A model generated the notes under the pieces. That model saw nothing but the letters and a program-made list of their open reading frames with translations, had not been told where the DNA came from and did no database searches. A program made the translations under genes and the position numbers. Shown piece after piece: positions 1-5,313 of a stretch of 18,929 bases of DNA; the stretch's first letter is position 1; every line of letters starts with the position of its first letter. The stretch comes from JBPCOB01 sp051000715. GTDB lineage: Bacteria > Actinomycetota > Actinomycetes > JALYNC01. The DNA is taken from NCBI GenBank assembly GCA_051000715.1, contig JBPCOB010000173.1, positions 1-18,929 of the forward strand, written 5' to 3'.

Positions 1-937
1 GGTCGACGGCGCACCGCTCGGCCTCGGCCCGGGTGCGGGCCAGCAGGTTCCGGCCGCCGTCGGTCAGGCCGGCGGAGCGGGCGACCTCCTCGGCGACCTC
101 GGCCATCTCCTTGCCGCTCTTCAGGCAGGCCTCGGCGTTGGCGCGGTCGACGTGACGGGCGTCGAGGGCGACCAGCCGCCGGGCGGCGTCGAGGACGTCG
201 GCGGTCGGAGCGTCGCCGCGGTCGGCGTAGCGGACGGCGTTGGTGAGCACCGGCGGCACCCCGACCTCGGCCGCGAAGCCCAGCAGCCTGGCCGCCCGGG
301 TGGCGTCGCCCGCCCCGCGATGGTGCACCACCTCGACGCACAGGTCGGCCGGGTCGACCACCGCCCGCCAGCGGTCGAGGGCGGCGAAGGCTCTATCCGG
401 GCGGCGTACGGCGAGCGCCCGGCCGAGGTCGGAGTCGGGACCGAGCAGCACGAACACACCGGCGTCCGACCGGGCCAGGTGGTCGGCCACGAGGGCGAGC
501 GTGGTCACCGGCTGACCGCGCTCGCCGGCCAGGTGGGTGGCGCTGACCAGCCGGCACACCGCCGCCCACCCGCCGGCGTCGCGCGCCAGGACTGTGACCC
601 GGGGGTGGCCGTCGTCGAGGAAGGCACCGCCGCGAGCCGGCGTACGCCGGGGTGCGCCGGCGCCCGGGCCGGCGCCGGAACCAGCGCCGCTCGAGCCGGA
701 TCGATGCGGCGGCTCGCTCGGCGCCACGGCGAGGTCGACGCCCAGGATCGGTCGGACCCCGGCCGAGACGCATGCCTGCACGAACTTGACCGCACCGTAG
801 GTGCCGTCGCGGTCGGTCAGCGCGAGGGCGTCCATGCCGTGCTCGACCGCCCGCTCGACCAGCAGCGCCGGGGAGGAGGCGCCGTAGCGCATGGAGTAGC
901 CGGAGGCGAAGTGGAGATGGACGAAAGGGTCGGACAC
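1..937 (-). CDS. dnaE2: DnaE2-type error-prone DNA polymerase III alpha subunit (N-terminal part, runs off left edge)
   Basis: This is the N-terminal 312 residues of a C-family replicative-type polymerase of the DnaE2 (mutasome) branch; the palm and fingers domains lie outside the window. The PHP domain opens with PFVHLHFASGYSMRYGAS, followed by MDALALTDRDGTYGAVKF and GVRPILGVDLAV, which is the typical order of actinobacterial DnaE2. The second histidine of the usual H-x-H-S PHP motif is alanine here, so PHP metal chemistry is probably lost; related actinobacterial proteins also vary at this point. A glycine/alanine-rich loop lies at about residues 82-95. I chose the GTG at 937 because it is preceded by GAGGCGGG and lies 7 bases after the stop of the HEPN gene, so the two are translated together. 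DnaE2 does translesion synthesis and damage-induced mutagenesis, normally with ImuA'/ImuB. No frameshift was seen across the 312 codons. Confidence 0.9.
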   Translation of the reverse strand, partial: MSDPFVHLHFASGYSMRYGASSPALLVERAVEHGMDALALTDRDGTYGAVKFVQACVSAGVRPILGVDLAVAPSEPPHRSGSSGAGSGAGPGAGAPRRTPARGGAFLDDGHPRVTVLARDAGGWAAVCRLVSATHLAGERGQPVTTLALVADHLARSDAGVFVLLGPDSDLGRALAVRRPDRAFAALDRWRAVVDPADLCVEVVHHRGAGDATRAARLLGFAAEVGVPPVLTNAVRYADRGDAPTADVLDAARRLVALDARHVDRANAEACLKSGKEMAEVAEEVARSAGLTDGGRNLLARTRAEAERCAVD

Positions 938-944
938 GCCCGCC

Positions 945-1391
945 TCACCCGGCTCGCGAGCCCCCCGGCAGCGCCGACTGGGACGGCATGCCGAGGGTGG
1001 TCTCCACGGCGGCGAGGAAGGTGTCGGCGTCGCGGACCAGGTCGTCGGCCTCCCGGGCGGTGACCGCCCGCGGCAGGCCGGCCTCGGCGGCGGCCCGCTT
1101 CGCCGCGCCGGCCGCGAAGAACGCCGCCCACTCCCCCAGCTCCGGCGCCACGGCGGTGAGCAGCACCCAGGCGCTGGTCGGCCGCCGGCGGCGGGTGGTG
1201 CCGGCGTCCGGCCGGGCCCGGGCGGCGAGCACCGCCGCCGCGCCGCGCAACGCGGCGAGATGGGCGGTGGCGTAGCGCTGCGGAGCCGGATCGAGCGCAG
1301 CGGCTTCCAGCAGCCCTCGGCGAGCCGTGTCGAGCAGCGAGACCGCCGCCGGCACCGGTCGCCCGCGGCGCACCGCCAACTGGCCACTCAC
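945..1391 (-). CDS. SAV_6107-type HEPN domain protein
   Basis: A 148-residue alpha-helical protein matching the actinobacterial SAV_6107 HEPN family, which commonly sits beside DUF6504 and DnaE2. Helix-rich segments (about residues 15-60 and 78-132) flank a basic linker, TTRRRRPTS, near 65-73. Residues 39-44 read RYATAH, which fits the R-phi-x3-H motif used as the active site by HEPN ribonucleases; that it is catalytic here is inference. I chose the GTG at 1391 because AGGG lies just upstream and it follows the DUF6504 stop by 8 bases. The open frame continues further upstream, but that part overlaps DUF6504 and is arginine-rich, as expected of a shadow frame. It is the middle gene of a damage-inducible operon, so it may act on RNA or a protein partner during the SOS response. 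The true substrate is unknown. Confidence 0.82.
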   Translation of the reverse strand: MSGQLAVRRGRPVPAAVSLLDTARRGLLEAAALDPAPQRYATAHLAALRGAAAVLAARARPDAGTTRRRRPTSAWVLLTAVAPELGEWAAFFAAGAAKRAAAEAGLPRAVTAREADDLVRDADTFLAAVETTLGMPSQSALPGGSRAG

Positions 1392-1399
1392 CGCTACCC

Positions 1400-1837
1400 T
1401 CAGTCCAGCACCCGCGCGACGGTCCAGCCGCCCGCGGACCAGTCGAAGCACAGGTCGAAGACGCCGGCGCCGAGCCGGCCGATGACGGCCTCCACCCGCC
1501 ACAGCTCCCGCTCGCCGTCGTCGACCGCCGCGGCGTTGACCGCCGCGCCGACCTCGGGAGCGGGCTCGCCCCAGGACCGCTGGCCCCACTTCGGCGACGG
1601 GGGAAGCGGACCGATGACGAGGTCGTCAGACATCGCGGCGGCTGCCGGCCGGCCGCTCGACCGGTCTAAGTCGGCACCGAACACCGCCGCGGCCGCCGCC
1701 GACCGCCACCAGCCGCCGGCCTCGAACCAGTGCGCCTGCACCGCGCCGACGCCGTACCACCGGCCGCGCCAGCGGAACTGCGCCGGCAGGTCGTCGTGGC
1801 GTAGGACCTCGACCGGTTCGGCATAACGCCGGACCAT
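1400..1837 (-). CDS. DUF6504 family protein
   Basis: A 145-residue protein with the two conserved ends of DUF6504: an N-terminal MVRRYAEPVEVLRHDD followed by QFRWRGRWYGVGAV, and a C-terminal ERELWRVEA followed by FDLCFDWSAGGWTVARVLD. The tryptophan and arginine content is high. Residues about 55-103 form an alanine/proline-rich insert between the two conserved halves. It starts at ATG with a strong GGGGAGGG ribosome site, and its stop precedes the HEPN start by 8 bases. The family has no proven biochemical function, but it commonly occurs next to ImuB/Y-family polymerases and DnaE2, so an accessory role in the mutasome is the natural inference. It is the first recognisable gene of the operon driven from the dual damage promoter at 2022-2068. 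Confidence 0.85.
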   Translation of the reverse strand: MVRRYAEPVEVLRHDDLPAQFRWRGRWYGVGAVQAHWFEAGGWWRSAAAAAVFGADLDRSSGRPAAAAMSDDLVIGPLPPSPKWGQRSWGEPAPEVGAAVNAAAVDDGERELWRVEAVIGRLGAGVFDLCFDWSAGGWTVARVLD

Positions 1838-1850
1838 GCCCGCCCTCCCC

Positions 1851-2012
1851 TCATCGACCGACCAGCCGCCCGGCCGGGCAGCTGAGGTGCGCCGGGGGAA
1901 GGCGGCGCGGACGGGCCGGCCCGGGAGGACGCTTCCCCACGTCGTCCCGGACCGATGTGCTCCCGACCGGCGGCGTGGGGGTCGAGGTCCACTCGCCGGC
2001 CGGGAAGCTCAT
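1851..2012 (-). CDS. Possible 53-residue leader ORF in the dnaE2-operon 5' region
   Basis: Between the damage promoter and DUF6504 lies about 200 bases of apparent 5' leader. An ATG at 2012, ten bases past the LexA box, opens a 53-codon frame rich in proline, arginine and serine (MSFPAGEWTSTPTPPVGS at its start) that stops 13 bases before the DUF6504 ATG. There is no good ribosome site (only GACGGG) and no family I recognise. It could be a leader peptide, the decayed remnant of a lost gene such as imuB, or chance in high-GC DNA. Chance is the most likely explanation. Confidence 0.15.
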   Translation of the reverse strand: MSFPAGEWTSTPTPPVGSTSVRDDVGKRPPGPARPRRLPPAHLSCPAGRLVGR

Positions 2013-2021
2013 CCCGTCTGC

Positions 2022-2037
2022 TCGAACGTGTGTTCGA
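2022..2037 (-). promoter_or_regulatory. LexA (SOS) box of the DUF6504-HEPN-dnaE2 operon
   Basis: TCGAACGTGTGTTCGA is a full match to the actinobacterial SOS box TCGAAC-N4-GTTCGA. It lies 8 bases downstream of the proposed -10 element at 2046-2051, so bound LexA would cover the transcription start. It is assigned to the minus-strand operon because the PafBC-type promoter elements point that way. The plus-strand antitoxin gene has its own -10 at 2155. Confidence 0.88.
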
Positions 2038-2045
2038 ACACGGAC

Positions 2046-2068
2046 ACAGTAAACCCCTACGCCGACAG
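2046..2068 (-). promoter_or_regulatory. PafBC (RecA-independent) type promoter of the dnaE2 operon
   Basis: Reading the minus strand from 2068 gives CTGTCGGCG, eight bases, then TACTGT. This fits the mycobacterial RecA-independent promoter consensus TTGTCRGTG-N8-TANNNT with 7 of 9 matches in the first block, exact spacing and a matching -10. PafBC activates such promoters during DNA damage. Followed directly by the LexA box, it implies dual control. Confidence 0.65.
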
Positions 2069-2128
2069 AACCGTCAATGCCGGGCTCCACACCCCGTGAC
2101 GCTCCGAATGATCGAACTGGGCCAAGGT

Positions 2129-2177
2129 GTCCCACGGCAGCGGGCCAGGCCCGGTACAGTGGGACCAGCAGTGGGAC
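2129..2177 (+). promoter_or_regulatory. Promoter and candidate autoregulatory operator of the toxin-antitoxin pair
   Basis: A -10 element TACAGT at 2155-2160 serves the antitoxin gene, with an expected start near 2166. Two direct copies of CAGTGGGAC (2157-2165 and 2169-2177, period 12) overlap the -10 and start site. An inverted half-site GTCCCAC lies at 2129-2135, over the expected -35 region. Repeated half-sites of this kind are what a ribbon-helix-helix antitoxin typically binds for autorepression; binding here is inferred. Confidence 0.5.
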
Positions 2178-2193
2178 AACAGAAGGGTGCCTC

Positions 2194-2439
2194 ATGGCTC
2201 GTGCCCATGTCGTGCTCGGCGACGACGTCATCGAGGCCATCGACCAGCTCGTAGGTCAGCGGGGCCGCAGCCGCTTTCTCGAAGAGGCGGCCCGCGAGAA
2301 GCTCAAGCGTCTGCAGCTCGACAAGGTGCTGGCGTCGACGGCCGGCCTCGCCGAGGACGAGGACTACCCGGAGTTCTCGGACCAGGCCTCGATCAACGAG
2401 TGGGTGCGCGCCCAGCGGCGGACCGAGGAAGCATCCTGA
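2194..2439 (+). CDS. vapB: Ribbon-helix-helix antitoxin (VapB-like)
   Basis: An 81-residue acidic-tailed protein. Residues 1-37 (MARAHVVLGDDVIEAIDQ, then GQRGRSRFLEEAAREKL) have the strand-helix-helix pattern of CopG/RHH DNA-binding antitoxins. The C-terminal half (EDEDYPEFSDQASINEWVRAQ) resembles toxin-neutralising tails. The ATG has an AAGGG ribosome site 7-8 bases upstream. Its stop TGA overlaps the proposed toxin start by 3 bases in CTGA, which supports translational coupling. It would neutralise the PIN toxin and repress its own promoter through the half-sites at 2129-2177. The family assignment comes from pattern and context; the exact VapB subfamily is uncertain. Confidence 0.82.
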   Translation: MARAHVVLGDDVIEAIDQLVGQRGRSRFLEEAAREKLKRLQLDKVLASTAGLAEDEDYPEFSDQASINEWVRAQRRTEEAS

Positions 2440-2831
2440 CGCTCTACGTCCTCGACACGACGGTGCTGATCGGCCACCTGCGCGGGCTGTCGTCGATCGG
2501 CTCCGACCTCAGGAGTCGGTTGAGCCAGGGGCACACGCTCGGGACGACGTGCGTCAACATCGCCGAGGTGCAGCGCGGGTTGCGACCCAGGGAACGGCAA
2601 CGGGCGTCCGCCTTTCTGGACGCACTGCGTTTCCTCGTCACCGACCGGGAAGCCGCTCGCCGCGCCGGCCAGTACCAGGCCGACTTCGCCAATCGAGGTA
2701 CAACGATCCACACGGCCGACGCGTTGGTCGCCGGCACGGCGCGAGCACACGGAGCGGTCCTTCTGACGCACAACGTCGATGACTTCCCGATGCACGACAT
2801 CCGCGTTGAGATCTCCGACGGCGACGGATAA
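2436..2831 (+). CDS. vapC: PIN-domain toxin ribonuclease (VapC-like), apparent CTG start
   Basis: A 131-residue PIN-domain RNase. Acidic active-site residues are in the usual places: D7 in LYVLDTTVLI, E44 in NIAEVQRGL, D95 in HTADALVAGTARAHG, and D115/D116 in THNVDDFP. The toxin would cleave RNA, often tRNA, when freed from the antitoxin. There is no ATG, GTG or TTG at the expected start. Homologues typically begin M-(T/x)-LYVLDTT, and the codon in that place is CTG at 2436, overlapping the antitoxin stop as CTGA, exactly where ATGA or GTGA would be expected. The nearest alternative is GTG at 2400, which would add 12 residues read through the antitoxin tail. The toxin is therefore either made weakly from CTG or silenced by a start-codon mutation. 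Confidence 0.82.
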   Translation: MTLYVLDTTVLIGHLRGLSSIGSDLRSRLSQGHTLGTTCVNIAEVQRGLRPRERQRASAFLDALRFLVTDREAARRAGQYQADFANRGTTIHTADALVAGTARAHGAVLLTHNVDDFPMHDIRVEISDGDG

Positions 2832-2864
2832 ACGGCACCGACGAGGCGACGGTCACACTGCGTC

Positions 2865-3401
2865 TCAGCCCCCGAGCGGGTACGCCGAATGGACGAACCA
2901 GCGACCGGCGGAGTCCTGCGCCATCAGCGTCAGCTCGGCCACCGGGCCGCGCACCGGCAGCCGCTGCTCGATCTCGTCGACAACGTGGCCGTGGGCATCG
3001 GGGTCGATCCGGTCGCCGATGGTCAGGTGCGGGATGACGACATCGAAGCGGCCGCCGAACGGCGGGTGCTCCGGCCACCTGCGGCGTACCGCTTCGGTCA
3101 GCTCCACGAACGGCTCCGGCGGGTTGGGGTGCAGCCACAGTGTCTCCGGGAACCGCCCCACCCGGTCGAAGGTCAGGTCGAAAGCCGGCCGGCCAGCCGT
3201 CACCCTCCCGAGCTCGCCGAGCAGGTCGGGCTCGAGCTCCCGCGCCCGGAACCAGGGATAGAGAACCGTGATGTGCGCCGGCATCCCGTTGGCGGCTGCT
3301 GGATCCAGCTCGGCACGCCAGGCCCCGACCACCGGCTCCGCTTCGGGCAGGAGCACGACCAGGCCGGTACGCCGACCAGCCGCGGCGCTCGTGAGGGTCA
3401 C
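2865..3401 (-). CDS. 2H phosphoesterase (2'-5' RNA ligase family)
   Basis: A 178-residue protein with the two H-x-T signatures of the 2H superfamily: H43-I-T45 in PAHITVLYP and H125-L-T127 in VIPHLTIGD, 82 residues apart. Between them are the usual FDLTFDRVGRFPETLWLHP strands. Members hydrolyse cyclic phosphodiesters or 2'-5' linkages in RNA or nucleotides; the substrate here is unknown. The GTG at 3401 was chosen because the family begins shortly before GLVVLLPEA. It has no nearby Shine-Dalgarno site but does have a TAGCGT -10 box 7 bases upstream, which suggests a leaderless mRNA. It converges with the toxin gene and diverges from the cytosine deaminase. Confidence 0.88.
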   Translation of the reverse strand: MTLTSAAAGRRTGLVVLLPEAEPVVGAWRAELDPAAANGMPAHITVLYPWFRARELEPDLLGELGRVTAGRPAFDLTFDRVGRFPETLWLHPNPPEPFVELTEAVRRRWPEHPPFGGRFDVVIPHLTIGDRIDPDAHGHVVDEIEQRLPVRGPVAELTLMAQDSAGRWFVHSAYPLGG

Positions 3402-3408
3402 CGGAGCG

Positions 3409-3414
3409 ACGCTA
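3409..3414 (-). promoter_or_regulatory. -10 element for a leaderless 2H phosphoesterase mRNA
   Basis: TAGCGT on the minus strand ends 7 bases before the GTG at 3401, placing the transcription start on the start codon. The GGAGG upstream of it is 14 bases from the GTG, too far to serve as its ribosome site. Confidence 0.45.
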
Positions 3415-3479
3415 ACCTCCGGACGCCCCGGCGTCCCGCTACCCGCACCGGGCCGACCACCGAGAGGAGCGCTGGCACA

Positions 3480-3959
3480 GTGACCGCCGCTCCAGCCGGC
3501 CGGCTCACCAACGACGACCGGCGCTGGCTGCAGGTCGCGGTGGACGAGGCGCGGGCCGGTCGGGCCGAAGGCGGCATCCCGATCGGCGCGGCACTCGTCG
3601 CGGGCGGCCGCGTCCTCGGTGCCGGGCACAACCGGCGGGTGCAGCTTTGCAGCGTGATCCGGCACGGCGAGACCGACGCGCTGGAGAGCGCCGGCCGCCA
3701 GCGGGCGGAGGTCTACCGGACCGCGACGATGTACACGACGCTGTCGCCCTGCGACATGTGCACCGGCGCCATCCTGCTCTACGGCATTGCCCGGGTGGTC
3801 ATCGGCGAGAACCGCAGCTTCCGAGGCGCCGAAGAGCTCCTGCGCTCCCGCGGCGTACAGGTTGTACTCGCCGACGACCCGCAGTGCATCCGCTTGATGG
3901 AGGATTTCATCGCTACGGAGCCGGCGCTGTGGAACGAGGACATCGGCGAGCCGACCTAG
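3480..3959 (+). CDS. Cytosine deaminase, yeast FCY1-like CDA-fold nucleobase deaminase
   Basis: A 159-residue zinc deaminase. Zinc and proton-shuttle residues are H62-G-E64 and C91-x2-C94 in TLSPCDMCTGAILLYGI, followed by RVVIGEN and a C-terminal WNEDIGE. As I recall it, yeast cytosine deaminase has the same HGE, TLSPCDMCTGAI, VVGEN and WFEDIGE segments and the same residue numbers, so the match is to the FCY1 type rather than to the E. coli amidohydrolase CodA or to TadA/GuaD. The expected reaction is cytosine to uracil for pyrimidine salvage. The GTG at 3480 follows GAGAGGAG by about 10 bases. A hairpin at 3982-3996 may end the transcript. No permease gene lies beside it. Confidence 0.85.
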   Translation: MTAAPAGRLTNDDRRWLQVAVDEARAGRAEGGIPIGAALVAGGRVLGAGHNRRVQLCSVIRHGETDALESAGRQRAEVYRTATMYTTLSPCDMCTGAILLYGIARVVIGENRSFRGAEELLRSRGVQVVLADDPQCIRLMEDFIATEPALWNEDIGEPT

Positions 3960-3981
3960 AGGCCCGGCCCTGAACCGGCCA

Positions 3982-3996
3982 TCGCCCCGAGGGCGA
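3982..3996 (+). terminator. Possible terminator hairpin after the cytosine deaminase
   Basis: TCGCCC-CGA-GGGCGA forms a 6-bp stem with a 3-base loop 23 bases after the stop. There is no T run, so it would be a weak or Rho-assisted terminator at most. Confidence 0.35.
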
Positions 3997-4074
3997 AACG
4001 GCGCGGAGCTGCAGGGGTCGCCTCGACGCGGCTAACCTCCGTGGGTCCGCTCGCACATCGGTAATGAGGACCGC

Positions 4075-4239
4075 ATGCCGACCACCACCACTGTCCTGCG
4101 CCGTCTCACCATCGGCATGACCGCTGCTGGGCTAGCCGCATCCCTGGCCGGCTGCGGGGCCAACAACGGCAACGGCGACAGCGTGACGCCCAACGGCGTC
4201 ACCTCGGAGCCGGCAGCCTCACCGAACGGCAACGGCTAG
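4075..4239 (+). CDS. Small secreted lipoprotein, 54 residues
   Basis: The ATG at 4075 has a clear GAGGA ribosome site four bases away, and a TAACCT -10 lies at about 4033-4038. The product has a basic N terminus (TTTTVLRRLTIGM), a hydrophobic stretch TAAGLAASLAG and a lipobox LAGC, so it should be cleaved before the cysteine near residue 26 and lipid-anchored. The mature part is only about 28 residues and rich in Asn, Gly, Pro and Ser (GANNGNGDSVTPNG). I recognise no family. It may be a complete micro-lipoprotein or a degenerate remnant of a longer one. It converges tightly (13 bases) with the next gene. Confidence 0.7.
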   Translation: MPTTTTVLRRLTIGMTAAGLAASLAGCGANNGNGDSVTPNGVTSEPAASPNGNG

Positions 4240-4252
4240 TGATCGAGGCGGG

Positions 4253-5218
4253 TCAAGCCGGCGTGCCCGCGTCGGCGTAGCGCAGCAGCGCCCCGACGCC
4301 GTCGGCCAGCCGCGTCGGGCCGCCGGGGACGATCACCAGGTCGGCGCCGGCGACCACCGTCTGCACCTGCGCGCGCCGCAGGGCCGCAAGGGTGTGTCCC
4401 AACCCCTCGACGGCGCGGTCGTGCTGGCCCCGCTCCTGCTCGAACTCATCGAGGACGGCCATGGTGTCGCGGACGGCGGTCTCGGCCACCAGCCGGCGTA
4501 CATGCTCGTCCAGGGAGGCCGTCGAGGCGCCGGCGGCGCGACCGCCCTCGTCGACCTCGCGAAGGATCTCGCGGGCAGGCGGCGGCAGCGAGTCGCGCAA
4601 ATAGGCCAGCGCCCGGACGTCGCCGGCGGCCACGATGATGCGCGCCCGGACCGAGCTCGCCACCCCGGCCACCTGCTCGGCCACCGACTTGGCGTTGGTC
4701 TGCCACAGGTTCTCCGCGCGCTGCTGGTACTTCTTGTGAGCCCAGTCACCGGGCTTCACCTTGCGGATGTCGAAGGTGTCACCGTGCACGTGCCGTTCGC
4801 CGGCCGCGGCGCCGTGGTCGCCGTACGCCGTGATGTCGGCGCCGGCCCGGTCGGCTACCACCAGCAGGTAGGGGACGGCGTCCGCGAGCACGGTGACCAT
4901 CGGCAGCACGTCCGGTAGCGGACCCCACGTGGCGCTCTCCCGGCGCGGTGGTGCCGGCAGCCGGACGTCGAGCAGCAGCCGTCCCTGGCTGCCGACGAGC
5001 ACCTGGCCGGCGCCCATGCCGTGGTCGCGGCCGGCCGCCTCCCCCATCGCGTCGAGAGTGTCCTCGTCCGCCCCCTGGACAGCCAGCTCTTCGCGCCGGG
5101 CCCGCCACGGGGCCGCGATCCTGACCGCGGCCCCTTCCACGGCACTGGTCGTGTCGAGGTAGGCCGTGGCGAACGGGCCGGCGGCGGCGTACGCAGGGGC
5201 GAGAAAACCCAGATCCAT
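4253..5218 (-). CDS. baeRF2-domain protein (Rv2629-like, bacterial eRF1-like fold)
   Basis: A 321-residue protein resembling Rv2629 and the actinobacterial baeRF2/Vms1-like family. It starts MDLGFLAPAYAAAGPFATAYLDTT, has a central TWGPLPDVLPMVTVLADAVPYLLVVADRAGADI, then HGDTFDIRKVKPGDWAHKKYQQRAENLW (split here: GDWAHKKYQQRAEN is the recognisable core) and a C-terminal DGVGALLRY. It should be cytosolic: no signal peptide or membrane span is visible. The family is related to eukaryotic release-factor-like domains and may act in ribosome rescue or stress; in mycobacteria Rv2629 belongs to the dormancy regulon. That role here is inference. ATG at 5218 has GGAGG six bases upstream. Confidence 0.85.
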   Translation of the reverse strand: MDLGFLAPAYAAAGPFATAYLDTTSAVEGAAVRIAAPWRARREELAVQGADEDTLDAMGEAAGRDHGMGAGQVLVGSQGRLLLDVRLPAPPRRESATWGPLPDVLPMVTVLADAVPYLLVVADRAGADITAYGDHGAAAGERHVHGDTFDIRKVKPGDWAHKKYQQRAENLWQTNAKSVAEQVAGVASSVRARIIVAAGDVRALAYLRDSLPPPAREILREVDEGGRAAGASTASLDEHVRRLVAETAVRDTMAVLDEFEQERGQHDRAVEGLGHTLAALRRAQVQTVVAGADLVIVPGGPTRLADGVGALLRYADAGTPA

Positions 5219-5291
5219 TCGAGGCCTCCGGCGAGTACGACGGGCACGGCTCGGGTGCCCTTCCCGGCGGTTTCGGTCGCAACCGCAAGCG

Positions 5292-5301
5292 CCACTAGTG
5301 G
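5292..5301. other. 10-bp perfect palindrome CCACTAGTGG upstream of the baeRF2 gene
   Basis: CCACTAGTGG sits in the 95-base gap between the baeRF2 start and the patatin stop. It could be an operator for the baeRF2 gene or chance. No clear -10 or terminator was found beside it. Confidence 0.25.
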
Positions 5302-5313
5302 GCCCCTGGTGCG

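Noticed and set aside
152..1063. Long plus-strand open frame over the dnaE2 and HEPN genes
   Set aside because: It is antisense to a well-recognised PHP domain and HEPN protein. Its own product is low-complexity Gly/Arg/Val text with no family features.
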